The translations under genes and the position numbers were made by a program. Under the pieces are notes generated by a model that saw nothing but the letters and a program-made list of their open reading frames with translations, had not been told where the DNA came from and did no database searches. Source: Prolixibacteraceae bacterium (lineage in GTDB: Bacteria > Bacteroidota > Bacteroidia > Bacteroidales > Prolixibacteraceae). Taken from it: a stretch of 64,000 nt of DNA. The stretch lies in assembly GCA_947475715.1 (NCBI GenBank), contig CANJNY010000004.1, positions 34,753-98,752 on the forward strand, in the 5' to 3' direction. This document shows, one piece after another, positions 27,458 to 36,281 of this stretch; position 1 is the stretch's first letter; each line of letters starts with the position of its first letter.

Positions 27458-27616
27458 ATTCGCATGACAAACCAGAGAGATGCAAAGTCATAACAAGGGA
27501 ACCCGCATATCATCCCGGTTTGCTTTTCACTATCAGATAATGGGAAACAAACAGCACTATGCAAATAAAAATTAAACGATCATTTTAAATTTTAAAAATC
27601 TTTAAATCAAATTATT

Positions 27617-28189
27617 ATGAAAAATTCAATCGTTATTTTAGCAGTTGCCGCATTGATTGCCGGCTTTTCAGGAAAAACAATGGCTCAGGATAATGGAACT
27701 GCAGGACATGCAATCAATTACACGCTGCCTTCTATGCACATCATGAATTTGCAAAATACTGTTGCGAAACCGGTTTTAACCTTTGCTGCACCTGCCACAG
27801 CCGGAGCAAAAATTGCCGCAGTAACCAATGAGCTTTCATGGATCAATGTCACCTCAATTATTACTACCGGTAAGACTAAAACAATCCAGGTTTCAAGAAC
27901 AGGTACAATTCCGGCAGGAACAACCTTAACAGTTATCGCTGCTGCAGCTTCTGCAAATGGAAACGGCTCCTTTGGCACACCGGTTGGCACTGCGGTTGAT
28001 GTAACTACGACCGGAACAGGTCAGGACCTGATTACCGGAATCGGAAGTTGCTGGACTGATGCAGGAGTTGGAATGGGTTATAAACTTACTTATAACTGGT
28101 CAGTTGATGCTGCATATGCAACAGGACTTGTCGCCGCAGCTTCCGCTACAGCAGTTACACTTACCTATACAATTTCTGAAACGCTGTAA
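27617..28189 (+). CDS. Secreted pilin-like subunit (major candidate)
   Basis: 190 residues with a clear signal peptide (ILAVAALIAGFSGKTMAQ, cleaved before DN at about 24). The mature protein is Ala/Thr/Gly-rich and all-beta in pattern, with one Cys in GIGSCWTDAG and a final beta-strand AVTLTYTISETL. It is homologous to the product of 32030-32542: shared are W(I/L)N, G(T/M)IPxG, a Gly/Pro turn, IG(S/T)CxT and GxxLTY at matching positions. The composition resembles abundant fibre subunits. A 15-bp hairpin directly after the gene could stabilise its mRNA or cause partial termination, as is common behind major subunit genes. The function as pilin is inferred from neighbours and features, not from a recognised family. 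Confidence 0.6.
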   Translation: MKNSIVILAVAALIAGFSGKTMAQDNGTAGHAINYTLPSMHIMNLQNTVAKPVLTFAAPATAGAKIAAVTNELSWINVTSIITTGKTKTIQVSRTGTIPAGTTLTVIAAAASANGNGSFGTPVGTAVDVTTTGTGQDLITGIGSCWTDAGVGMGYKLTYNWSVDAAYATGLVAAASATAVTLTYTISETL

Positions 28190-28226
28190 ACAGAAAGAGG
28201 AAAAACAAAGGTGCCAATTTAATTAA

Positions 28227-28261
28227 TGATACTGTTTTACCTTCCTGGTAAAACAGTATCA
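28227..28261 (+). terminator. 15-bp hairpin between pilin-like and chaperone-like genes
   Basis: A perfect stem (28227-28241 with 28247-28261) and a 5-base loop, 38 bases after the pilin-like stop. No long T-tract follows, so partial termination or 3'-end protection of the upstream message is more likely than full termination. Confidence 0.6.
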
Positions 28262-28303
28262 CCTTATTCAGCTTCAAACTCAAACTAATAAAAAACACAT
28301 ACC

Positions 28304-29098
28304 ATGAAGGCTAAAAATATTCTTTTAATCGTTGTGATCTTAGGTTTAATGCCTTTCAGGATATTAGCCGGCTTTGAAGTCGTCGGAAGCCTGACAAACA
28401 AATATGTCGCACAAAAAGGTGAAAGATATTCTGCAACCTTAAAAGTGAGAAACATCGGGGATACAGAACAGGAAGTAAAGCTTTATCTTCGCGATTATGT
28501 ATTTGATTATCAAGGCGCTTCATTATACAATGAGCCAGGTACATTGAAACGGTCAAACGCTACATGGATACAATACAGTCCTAAGACCATTTTTCTTAAA
28601 GGGAATGAGATCAAAGATGTACTACTGGAAATAAATGTTCCTCAGGGCGATTCCCTTTCAGGAACTTATTGGAGTGTACTTATGGTAGAAGGGGTGGGAC
28701 AGATAGATCCAAGTTCTAAAGGACAATTAAGTATTAATGAGTCGGTTCGTTATGCAGTTCAGATCATTACCAATATTGGCAAAACGGGGACAGGACAGCT
28801 GGAATTTGAGAATCCAGGGATCGTAACCGATAATAATAAAACATATTTTGATTTTGTATTAATCAATACAGGTGAGCGATTGATTTCACCGGACGTTTCG
28901 ATGGAGCTGTTTGATGAAACGACGGGGAATTCGTTAAAACTTTTAAAAGCCCCCAAAAATGGGATGTATCCGACCACTTCAACAAAATGGAGATTTTCGA
29001 TGGACGGGATACCAACGGGAAAAAACTATAAAGCAATTATAGTTGCAGATGGTGCGGGAGAGGATGTATTTGGACTGGAATACACCATAGCACTTTAG
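28304..29098 (+). CDS. Periplasmic chaperone-like Ig-fold protein
   Basis: 264 residues with a signal peptide (LLIVVILGLMPFRILAG). Two Ig-like beta domains are suggested: about 22-135, where the edge pattern GERYSATLKVRNIGDTEQEV and TWIQYSPKTIFLKGNEIKDVLLEI resembles PapD-type chaperones and WxL-interacting (DUF916-like) proteins; and about 140-264. The alternating strand before EVNVP-like LEINVPQGD is where chaperones donate a strand to pilins. It sits between the pilin-like and usher-like genes, the canonical place for a fimbrial chaperone. Motif similarity is weak, so the chaperone role is an inference from pattern and position. Confidence 0.55.
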   Translation: MKAKNILLIVVILGLMPFRILAGFEVVGSLTNKYVAQKGERYSATLKVRNIGDTEQEVKLYLRDYVFDYQGASLYNEPGTLKRSNATWIQYSPKTIFLKGNEIKDVLLEINVPQGDSLSGTYWSVLMVEGVGQIDPSSKGQLSINESVRYAVQIITNIGKTGTGQLEFENPGIVTDNNKTYFDFVLINTGERLISPDVSMELFDETTGNSLKLLKAPKNGMYPTTSTKWRFSMDGIPTGKNYKAIIVADGAGEDVFGLEYTIAL

Positions 29099-29301
29099 GT
29101 TATCAAAATGATGCAACGAGCGTTTATCCCATAAAGCTAAAGGGTGAAAAAATCTCAATCGCTCTGAAAGGAATAAATGGGATCCGTTTTTATTTTGAAT
29201 TAATTAACCAACTAATTAAATCAGCCCCTATCTAAAACAGCTATAAAAATCAAGGTAGAATTCCCAAGGTCCTTTACTCTTTAACCCTATAAATACAACG
29301 G

Positions 29302-32010
29302 ATGTGCAAATCAATATCAATATTACTTATCCTTATGATTTGCACAACGATTGTCTCTGCACAAAAGGTAGATTTTGAAATGCAGCTTATCAGTAATGCA
29401 AAAATAAGTCTTACTCCCGGTGCAACCACGAACATGGCAATCAGACTGGTAAATCACTCGGCAGATAAGAGAGTTGTAAATCTCAAAATTAATCTGCCCA
29501 GGGGATGCAAATGCTTTTCAGACCTTAAGGAACTTCAATGTCCAAATAATCAATCTGTTATTAAGATTCTAAGTATAAATATACCGTCTCACATGCGGGC
29601 TGGTGATTATTACCTTACACTTGAAGGTTTTGACAATAAGAGGAAAAAGGTTAATGAATTTAAAATCCCGGTTACCATCAATCCCAGATACGAATTAAAA
29701 ATAGAATCGATTAAAGAATCGGAATTTGTATTTGCCAATGATACCTTATCTGTTCAGTTTATTGTGCAAAACCTTTCAAATAACCCGGTTGATATTTCAG
29801 CGATACTTAATGGTGCCGGAAATGATAACAAAATGATTTTCAGCTTAGACCCCGATTCGATTCTAATCGTAAAACGTAAAATAAAAACGGAGAAGGGAAT
29901 TTTAAAAGCCGTTAAAAAAGATATTTTACTTACGGCTTCAATAGCCAACTTACCAGAAATTAATGCGACAGGCATATTTTCATATACGATAATTCCTTCA
30001 GGTGAAGTTAAATTTGATCCATATAACCGTTTTCCGATTAATTTATCTACCTTATTTGTGAGTGATAATCCTGGTGGAAGAAGGTTATATGCCACCCTCA
30101 CGGATCTTTCGGGCTCAGGTTTTATTGATAATGAGAATAAAAAGATGGTTACTTTTCATTTTCAGGGACCGGATCGTCGGGGCCAAAGGCTTTATGGAAT
30201 ATATGATGAATATTTTATGAAATTGACGACCCCGAAATCAAAGTTCTTATTGGGAGATCAAACCTATTGCCTTTCGTATCTGACAGAATTCGCCCGTTAT
30301 GGAAGAGGAGCTCAGGCTGAGCACAAATTTAATTATTTTACACTGGGTGCATTTGTTAATTTTCCAAGGTTCTATTCCCAAATTAAACAGACTTCATCTC
30401 TGTTTATCGGATATTCAAAGTCTCAGACATTAGCCCTGAATATTGGATATTTAAACAAACTGAACAATTCGGGTGACCGCAATAATTTAGTTACATTCAG
30501 TGGCAGCGGCACCCCATTCAGGTGGGCCAGGTTGAACGGAGAATATGCATTAGGATCAATTGGAAGGGAATACAAACAGGCCTATAAAGCGGAATTAAAT
30601 ATAAACTATCGTTGGCTCAATCTGTTTTATAACTTTACCATGGCAGAGAAGAAATATCCCGGCTATTTTACCGATACCCGATATACGATGGTAAATGGGA
30701 TTATTAATCTTTCCAAAAAAATAAATTTAGGGGTAAATTTCATTAGTAGCCATCAGAATATGGCATTGGATACCTTATATGGGAATGCCCCGTTCGACAA
30801 ATTTCTCTATTTTATGGTAAACTACACGTTTATGGAAGATGGCAGACTGTCAATGGGATATAACTATCGTGATCGTCAGGATAATATGATGCCCATGAAG
30901 TTTGATTATAACGAAAAATCGCTTAAACTAAGCCTGAATAAACGGATGCAAAATTTATATCATAACTTAGAATTTGACTATGGGAATACCGAGAATCTGT
31001 TATTGATGCAAAAGGAACGACAAAGCAAGATATTCATGGCCCAATATAGCATGAACTATCAATTGTCCGGAAAATTAAATCTCTCCGGATTTGTAAGTTA
31101 TCTGAAAAGTAACCGTTATCTGACAAAAGATTCGAAAAATTGGGTTTACGGTACATCAATCAACGGAAACATCACGAATAAACTATCGCTTTCATGTAAT
31201 TATCAGAGTAGTTATGCCATTGAGGAGTATGCCCGGAATCGAAGTCTTCTGGATGGAAGATTCATTTATTCCCCCGATAAAAACAACAAGGTGGAGGTTT
31301 CGTGCCGGTATAATCTGGTGAAAAATACAATCGATAAAAAAGAGCTTGCATTTGCGATTAAATACGTCCACACGTTTAATATTCCGATAAGTAAAAAAAA
31401 GAATATTGGAAAACTTGTCGGAAGAATAATGAATGAAAATGGTCGTAATATTGCAGGTATTATTCTGTCAATTGGATCAGACCAGGCAGTGACTGATAAA
31501 AATGGAAATTACGTTTTCCCCATTCTCGCTGCGGGTGATTGTTATATGACAATTGATAATTCAAAAGCAGGTGTTTTTTCGATTCCGGAGATCCCCGGTC
31601 CTTATAAGATCGATATTTTGCCGGGGAAATCGTCCCGATTTGACATTAAGCTGATGCAGGCAGCTAATATAACAGGGGAAATCGTCACCATTAAGGATGT
31701 TTCAAGTGAGGACCACACCTATGCCGACATAAAAGATCAAATGGGTAAGCTACTGGTCGAAGCAAAGAACGGCAATGAAATCTACCGGGTATTTACAAAG
31801 GAAGATGGACATTTTTCATTCGAGGGCCTCAGACCCGGGCAATGGAGTGTAAAAGTCTATGATGATGGTATCCCGGCAGAGTATGAACTGGTTACCGGAA
31901 CATTTATTGTTGAGCTGGGGTCCGGACAGACTCAACAAGTGGAGGTGAAAATCAAAGAGATTCGACGTAGGATTAAATTCCAAAAGAAAAGTCAGATCAG
32001 ATATTTTTAA
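29302..32010 (+). CDS. Usher-like outer-membrane barrel protein with C-terminal prealbumin-like domains
   Basis: 902 residues. Signal peptide (LLILMICTTIVSAQ); residues about 20-240 are two CARDB/NEW3-like beta domains (MAIRLVNHSADKRVVNLKI); about 250-700 is a long run of amphipathic strands with alternating aromatics (for example YKAELNINYRWLNLFYNFTM), which reads as a large beta-barrel; and 705-890 holds two carboxypeptidase-regulatory-like domains (GKLVGRIMNENGRNIAGIIL with VTDKNGNYVFP, and FTKEDGHFSFEGLRPGQWSV). Size and order (periplasmic N-domain, barrel, C-terminal beta domains) parallel fimbrial ushers, and the gene follows a chaperone-like one. No clear PapC family motif is visible, so usher function is inferred. 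Confidence 0.55.
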   Translation: MCKSISILLILMICTTIVSAQKVDFEMQLISNAKISLTPGATTNMAIRLVNHSADKRVVNLKINLPRGCKCFSDLKELQCPNNQSVIKILSINIPSHMRAGDYYLTLEGFDNKRKKVNEFKIPVTINPRYELKIESIKESEFVFANDTLSVQFIVQNLSNNPVDISAILNGAGNDNKMIFSLDPDSILIVKRKIKTEKGILKAVKKDILLTASIANLPEINATGIFSYTIIPSGEVKFDPYNRFPINLSTLFVSDNPGGRRLYATLTDLSGSGFIDNENKKMVTFHFQGPDRRGQRLYGIYDEYFMKLTTPKSKFLLGDQTYCLSYLTEFARYGRGAQAEHKFNYFTLGAFVNFPRFYSQIKQTSSLFIGYSKSQTLALNIGYLNKLNNSGDRNNLVTFSGSGTPFRWARLNGEYALGSIGREYKQAYKAELNINYRWLNLFYNFTMAEKKYPGYFTDTRYTMVNGIINLSKKINLGVNFISSHQNMALDTLYGNAPFDKFLYFMVNYTFMEDGRLSMGYNYRDRQDNMMPMKFDYNEKSLKLSLNKRMQNLYHNLEFDYGNTENLLLMQKERQSKIFMAQYSMNYQLSGKLNLSGFVSYLKSNRYLTKDSKNWVYGTSINGNITNKLSLSCNYQSSYAIEEYARNRSLLDGRFIYSPDKNNKVEVSCRYNLVKNTIDKKELAFAIKYVHTFNIPISKKKNIGKLVGRIMNENGRNIAGIILSIGSDQAVTDKNGNYVFPILAAGDCYMTIDNSKAGVFSIPEIPGPYKIDILPGKSSRFDIKLMQAANITGEIVTIKDVSSEDHTYADIKDQMGKLLVEAKNGNEIYRVFTKEDGHFSFEGLRPGQWSVKVYDDGIPAEYELVTGTFIVELGSGQTQQVEVKIKEIRRRIKFQKKSQIRYF

Positions 32011-32029
32011 TGGTGAAAATTTAAAAGTC

Positions 32030-32542
32030 ATGAAAAATTTAAAGCGAATGGTATGGCTCAGTTATGCTGGTTTGATGATTACCTTTTTACCAGTGGTTCT
32101 GAAGGCTCAGAACAGTGTATCCCTTTCCATCTCAAATAATGTTGCCATGACCTTTATCCCTCCGATTCGTACCGGCAATCCTTTCGAACCGGTGACAGAC
32201 AACAGTAAATGGCTAAACTATAATATCACCGTCACCCCACCCGCACCAACGGTTTCGATCACTGCGCGGATTGAATCGGGGATGATACCGCAGGGGGTAG
32301 AAATCCAGATACAGGCGGGGTCATATCAGGGATCGGGAGGTGGTTCTCCCGGAATTCCTGCAGGTTTGATCACGCTAAGCAGTATTCCTCAGGTCATAAT
32401 CAGCAATATAGGAACCTGCAATACGGGTTCCGGACCCAATGTGGGGCATCAACTCACTTACCGGATGAATATCACAAATTATTCGGCTGCCCAGGCATCA
32501 TTTGCAAATTTAAATCTCCTTTTCGCGATTGTTAATCAATAA
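32030..32542 (+). CDS. Secreted pilin-like subunit (minor/tip candidate)
   Basis: 170 residues with a signal peptide (YAGLMITFLPVVLKAQ, cleaved at about residue 26). The mature region is beta-rich with a single Cys in NIGTCNTG. It aligns with the 190-residue protein at 27617 along most of its length: KWLN/SWIN, GMIPQG/GTIPAG, GSPGIPAG/GTPVGTAV, IGTC/IGSC and HQLTY/YKLTY. It ends with a beta-strand (NLNLLFAIVNQ). It is the last gene before the operon terminator, 19 bases after the usher-like gene, which is where minor or tip subunits often lie. The role is inferred. Confidence 0.6.
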   Translation: MKNLKRMVWLSYAGLMITFLPVVLKAQNSVSLSISNNVAMTFIPPIRTGNPFEPVTDNSKWLNYNITVTPPAPTVSITARIESGMIPQGVEIQIQAGSYQGSGGGSPGIPAGLITLSSIPQVIISNIGTCNTGSGPNVGHQLTYRMNITNYSAAQASFANLNLLFAIVNQ

Positions 32543-32565
32543 TATGATCAAAAATATGATGCACT

Positions 32566-32601
32566 AAAGGTTATAAGAGAAAGAATAACCTTTGCTTTTT
32601 T
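32566..32601 (+). terminator. Terminator of the pilin/usher-like operon
   Basis: A 9-bp stem AAAGGTTAT/ATAACCTTT (32566-32574 with 32585-32593), a 10-base loop, then GC and six T. It lies 23 bases after the last pilin-like gene and separates the operon from the following kinase gene. Confidence 0.85.
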
Positions 32602-32778
32602 AACAATATTGTAAGTCTGTACTTTGGATTGTTTTTTTAATAACTTTGACACCAAAGTTTTAAATTCAGTCATCCACACATTAAAACCCATGAATATTAG
32701 CGGCTGATTCTTTGCATTTAAGTATCGCAAAGAGTCCTGAAAGCTATTTCCACCGGGCACTTTCATGGTTTGGATCTC

Positions 32779-34854
32779 ATGCCGAAATATTCCATGAACA
32801 TTCAAACAGATCAACAATCGGATAACCTTACAAACAAAGAGGCACAAAACCTCATTGAGGAGCTTAAAGTTCAACAGCTAAAGTTGAGCATGCAGATCGA
32901 GGAACTCACTCTGGCCCTAAAAGAGAGTGATGAGAAATTCCGGTTATCATTCCAGGGAAGGCGCGATGCTTTTTATATTGAATCATTCGACGACGGGGGG
33001 GTGATCGTCGAGGTAAACGATGCCTTTGAGAAGCTATTCGGATATTCCAGAGAAGATACTTTAGGAAAAAGCACCTTTGAACTTAATCTTTATGATCATG
33101 GTGAAGATCATTTGGAAATGATTAAGGAACTTAGGACAAAAGGATCAGTTAGCGGGGTGAAACTCACTGGCCGAAAAAAAAACGGTGAATTAATCTCCCT
33201 TTCTATATCTCTGAGTATTATTCAGAATAAGAGACAAAAATGCATTTCAGGGGTAATCAGTGAGAACTCTGAACGCGAAATATCAGCACAATTCCCGCAC
33301 ATCAATGATGAAAGATGTCGCGCAATCTTTGAAAACATTCAGGATGTTTTTTACCAGACTACCCTCGAGGGAGAAATTATTGAATTAAGCCCGTCGATCA
33401 AAAAACTTTCAGATTTTGATAGAGAGGAAATAATTGGAAAGCAGGTGCAAATGCTCTATCACGATCCCAATGAACGGGAGGTGCTTCTGGATTCAATCAC
33501 GGGGAAAAGGGACCTTCATGATTATGAACTAAAAATAAAAACAAAAACCGGTCAGATAAAGATCGTTTCAATAAATGCCAGGTTAATTGATGATCCTTTG
33601 GGAATTCCACATCATATTGACGGATCGATGCGCGATATCACACGTCGGAAGCAGGCGGAGGAAGAGGTGAAAATATTACAGAAGGCAATTGAAAACTCAA
33701 ATGCATCAGTGGTGATTACTGATAATAATGGGAATATTGAATATGCCAATCCTTACTATGTTCAACTAACCGGGTTTACCAAAGATGACTATATGGGTCA
33801 AAATCCGAATATATTAAATTCGGGATATCATTCCCGGTCGTTCTATGATGGATTATGGAAAACAATTAAGTCGGGTCAGACCTGGGAAGGTGAATTTTAT
33901 AACCGGAAAAAGAACGGGCAACATTTTTGGGAGCATGCCATTATTTCACCGGTTCAAAACGAAAAAAATGAAATCACCCATTACGTTGCAATTAAAACAG
34001 ACATCACAGCGGCAAAGAAAATCAATGAAGAACTAATCAATGCCAAATTAAGGGCCGAAGAGAGTGATAAACTTAAAACCGCCTTTCTGAATAATATTTC
34101 TCACGAAATCAGAACTCCGTTTAACGGAATACTGGGGTTTATTTCCATCCTCCAAAGTGAAGATCTCTCAACCGAAGAGAGGGGGGAATATACTAAAATC
34201 ATCAACGAAAGTGCCTTCAGACTGATCAATACGATCTCGGACATTGCAGAGGCATCAGCGCTGCAGACGGGTACGATAACTATTTTAGAATCAGAATTCA
34301 GCCTGATCCGGCTGACCGATGAGCTCATTCAACGATTTAAGATTGATCTTGAACGAAAAGGATTATCCTTTACCATTAACAATAAGCTCCCGGGAGAATT
34401 GACATTTATCTCTACGGATCATCAAAAACTCAATATAATTCTGAATAATCTAATTAGCAATGCGATAAAATTTACAAATTTCGGTTCAATCGAACTATGC
34501 ATTCAATTGAGACAAGATATCAATTCGGATAACTCTTGCGAGGAAAATGACCCGGAGGCCACCCTGCCGACCAATTCAATCAAAACAACCTCCCAAATAG
34601 AATTTGTGGTCAAGGATACGGGCATAGGCATTGCTGAAAATAAACAATTGTCCATTTTTGAGCGATTCATCCAGGTCGATGATTCGAATACCCGAAGATT
34701 TGAAGGTTCAGGATTGGGAACAACAATCGCAAAAGCTTATGTTGAGGCTCTTGGAGGGACGATATGGGTTGAAAGCGATATGGGAAAAGGATCGCTCTTT
34801 CATTTTACAATTCCTGCCCCTCCTGAACCAAAAAAGATGGGAGTGAAATTGTAA
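32779..34854 (+). CDS. PAS-domain sensor histidine kinase
   Basis: 691 residues from the ATG at 32779; an in-frame TTG at 32770 and an ATG at 32794 are alternatives. An N-terminal coiled-coil (NLIEELKVQQLKLSMQIEEL) precedes three PAS domains (about 50-170, 180-295 and 300-420; the third has the YANPYYVQLTGFTKDDYMGQNP signature of PAS-PAC kinases), HisKA with His 442 in NISHEIRTPFNG, and HATPase (NLISNAIKFT, DTGIGIAE, EGSGLGTTIAK). No membrane helix and no adjacent regulator: an orphan kinase. It follows the pilin/usher-like operon after its terminator and may feed the receiver of the kinase at 22578; this link is only positional. Confidence 0.92.
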   Translation: MPKYSMNIQTDQQSDNLTNKEAQNLIEELKVQQLKLSMQIEELTLALKESDEKFRLSFQGRRDAFYIESFDDGGVIVEVNDAFEKLFGYSREDTLGKSTFELNLYDHGEDHLEMIKELRTKGSVSGVKLTGRKKNGELISLSISLSIIQNKRQKCISGVISENSEREISAQFPHINDERCRAIFENIQDVFYQTTLEGEIIELSPSIKKLSDFDREEIIGKQVQMLYHDPNEREVLLDSITGKRDLHDYELKIKTKTGQIKIVSINARLIDDPLGIPHHIDGSMRDITRRKQAEEEVKILQKAIENSNASVVITDNNGNIEYANPYYVQLTGFTKDDYMGQNPNILNSGYHSRSFYDGLWKTIKSGQTWEGEFYNRKKNGQHFWEHAIISPVQNEKNEITHYVAIKTDITAAKKINEELINAKLRAEESDKLKTAFLNNISHEIRTPFNGILGFISILQSEDLSTEERGEYTKIINESAFRLINTISDIAEASALQTGTITILESEFSLIRLTDELIQRFKIDLERKGLSFTINNKLPGELTFISTDHQKLNIILNNLISNAIKFTNFGSIELCIQLRQDINSDNSCEENDPEATLPTNSIKTTSQIEFVVKDTGIGIAENKQLSIFERFIQVDDSNTRRFEGSGLGTTIAKAYVEALGGTIWVESDMGKGSLFHFTIPAPPEPKKMGVKL

Positions 34855-35018
34855 ATGTACTCCCTCATTGAGGCATTAATATTAATTCGCCCCTCGTTCG
34901 GTGTAAATTTTATTGCATTTAAAATAAGATTCCGAAGTATTGAACAACACATTTTCAGATCGGCACTAAGATTATTGCTTTGGTGGTATCACATTCACCG
35001 AATTTTATCACTACATGC

Positions 35019-35052
35019 AAAAAGGGTACCCCATTTATGAGATACCCTTTTT
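35019..35052 (-). terminator. Intrinsic terminator of cysK
   Basis: A 10-bp stem (35019-35028 with 35043-35052) made of GGGTA/TACCC plus flanking A5/T5. On the minus strand it gives a hairpin ending in U5, 21 bases after the cysK stop. Confidence 0.85.
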
Positions 35053-35073
35053 GAAATAGTGTGAATCTGAATT

Positions 35074-36027
35074 TTACTTTGCCGGAGCGGTCTCGTCAAA
35101 CTGATATAAAACGGTTGAGAGATAACGCTCGCCGGTATCACACATGATGCAAACAATCTTTTTTCCTTTATTTTCAGGTCTTTTTGCAACCTGAAGTGCA
35201 GCATAGGCGATAGCTCCTGAAGATATCCCTACAAGTAAACCCTCTGTGCGTGTTAATTCGCGGCTTGTTTCGATTGCCTGATCGTTGGTAACCTGAATGA
35301 TTTCGTCAATAACCGATACATTAAGAATATCAGGGACAAATCCTGCTCCGATCCCCTGGATCTTGTGTGGGCCGGGATTTCCGCCTGAAAGGACGGGAGA
35401 ATCGGTAGGTTCCACGGCAATAATCTGAACTCCGGGTTTTCTGCTTTTTAATACTTCACCAACACCGGTTACGGTTCCGCCGGTGCCCACACCTGCAATA
35501 AAGATATCAACTTCGCCATCGGTATCTCTCCAGATCTCTTCCGCAGTTGTGGTACGGTGAACCTGTGGATTAGCCAGATTTTTAAACTGCTGTGGCATAA
35601 ATGAGTTTGGTGTTACTTCGGCAAGTTCTGTGGCCCTGCGGATGGCTCCCTTCATCCCTTCACTTCCGGGAGTAAGGACCAATTCGGCACCCAATGCTTT
35701 CAACAGGTTTCTGCGCTCAAGAGAGAAAGTCTCGGGCAATAATATTATTAAACGGTATCCCTTTGCAGCGGCTACAAATGCCAGGGCAATACCTGTATTC
35801 CCACTGGTTGGTTCAATAATTACAGAATCTTTATGAAGCAATCCTGCCTTTTCAGCCGCATCGATCATTGCAAATCCAATACGATCCTTTACACTTCCTG
35901 CAGGATTAAAAAATTCAAGCTTTCCAATAATGGTGGATTCAAGCTGATGTTTCTTATTGAAATTAGAGAATTCAAGTAAGGGAGTATTCCCAATTAAATC
36001 GGTAAGACTGGAGGCAATTTTTGTCAT
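35074..36027 (-). CDS. cysK: Cysteine synthase A (O-acetylserine sulfhydrylase)
   Basis: 317 residues from the ATG at 36027; the frame is open to 36054, but the family normally starts at this point ([18 protein letters not shown]). It makes cysteine from O-acetylserine and sulfide. Seen: the PLP lysine in [15 protein letters not shown], the substrate loop [12 protein letters not shown], and the phosphate-binding [10 protein letters not shown] loop. A typical CysK length and no fused domain. It stands alone, leftward, with a strong terminator; a sequence close to a -7 box (CATATTTG on the minus strand) lies about 20-30 bases upstream. Confidence 0.96.
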   Translation of the reverse strand: MTKIASSLTDLIGNTPLLEFSNFNKKHQLESTIIGKLEFFNPAGSVKDRIGFAMIDAAEKAGLLHKDSVIIEPTSGNTGIALAFVAAAKGYRLIILLPETFSLERRNLLKALGAELVLTPGSEGMKGAIRRATELAEVTPNSFMPQQFKNLANPQVHRTTTAEEIWRDTDGEVDIFIAGVGTGGTVTGVGEVLKSRKPGVQIIAVEPTDSPVLSGGNPGPHKIQGIGAGFVPDILNVSVIDEIIQVTNDQAIETSRELTRTEGLLVGISSGAIAYAALQVAKRPENKGKKIVCIMCDTGERYLSTVLYQFDETAPAK

Positions 36028-36281
36028 GGCTTTCTTTATTATTTTAAGATACAAATATGAACTTATAATTTAACAGATACAATCCCATAAAATGCGTATT
36101 TTCTATACCTTGTTTATGGTATAAGTTATCTCAATGATTCGTTGTCGTATTTTTATTAAATCTTTGATTACCTGAAAAATCTTGTTTTGCCACACTCTGT
36201 CTCTCAGAATATTTTGTTTCAGAAGATCCCGGCATGGATTTGACCGGTGTAGAAAATAACCTGGTTCTCCGATCCTTCGCC

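Noticed and set aside
27617..32542. Calling the two pilin-like proteins DUF4402, spore-coat-U or FimA-type
   Set aside because: The hallmark motifs of those families are not visible; only mutual homology can be shown.
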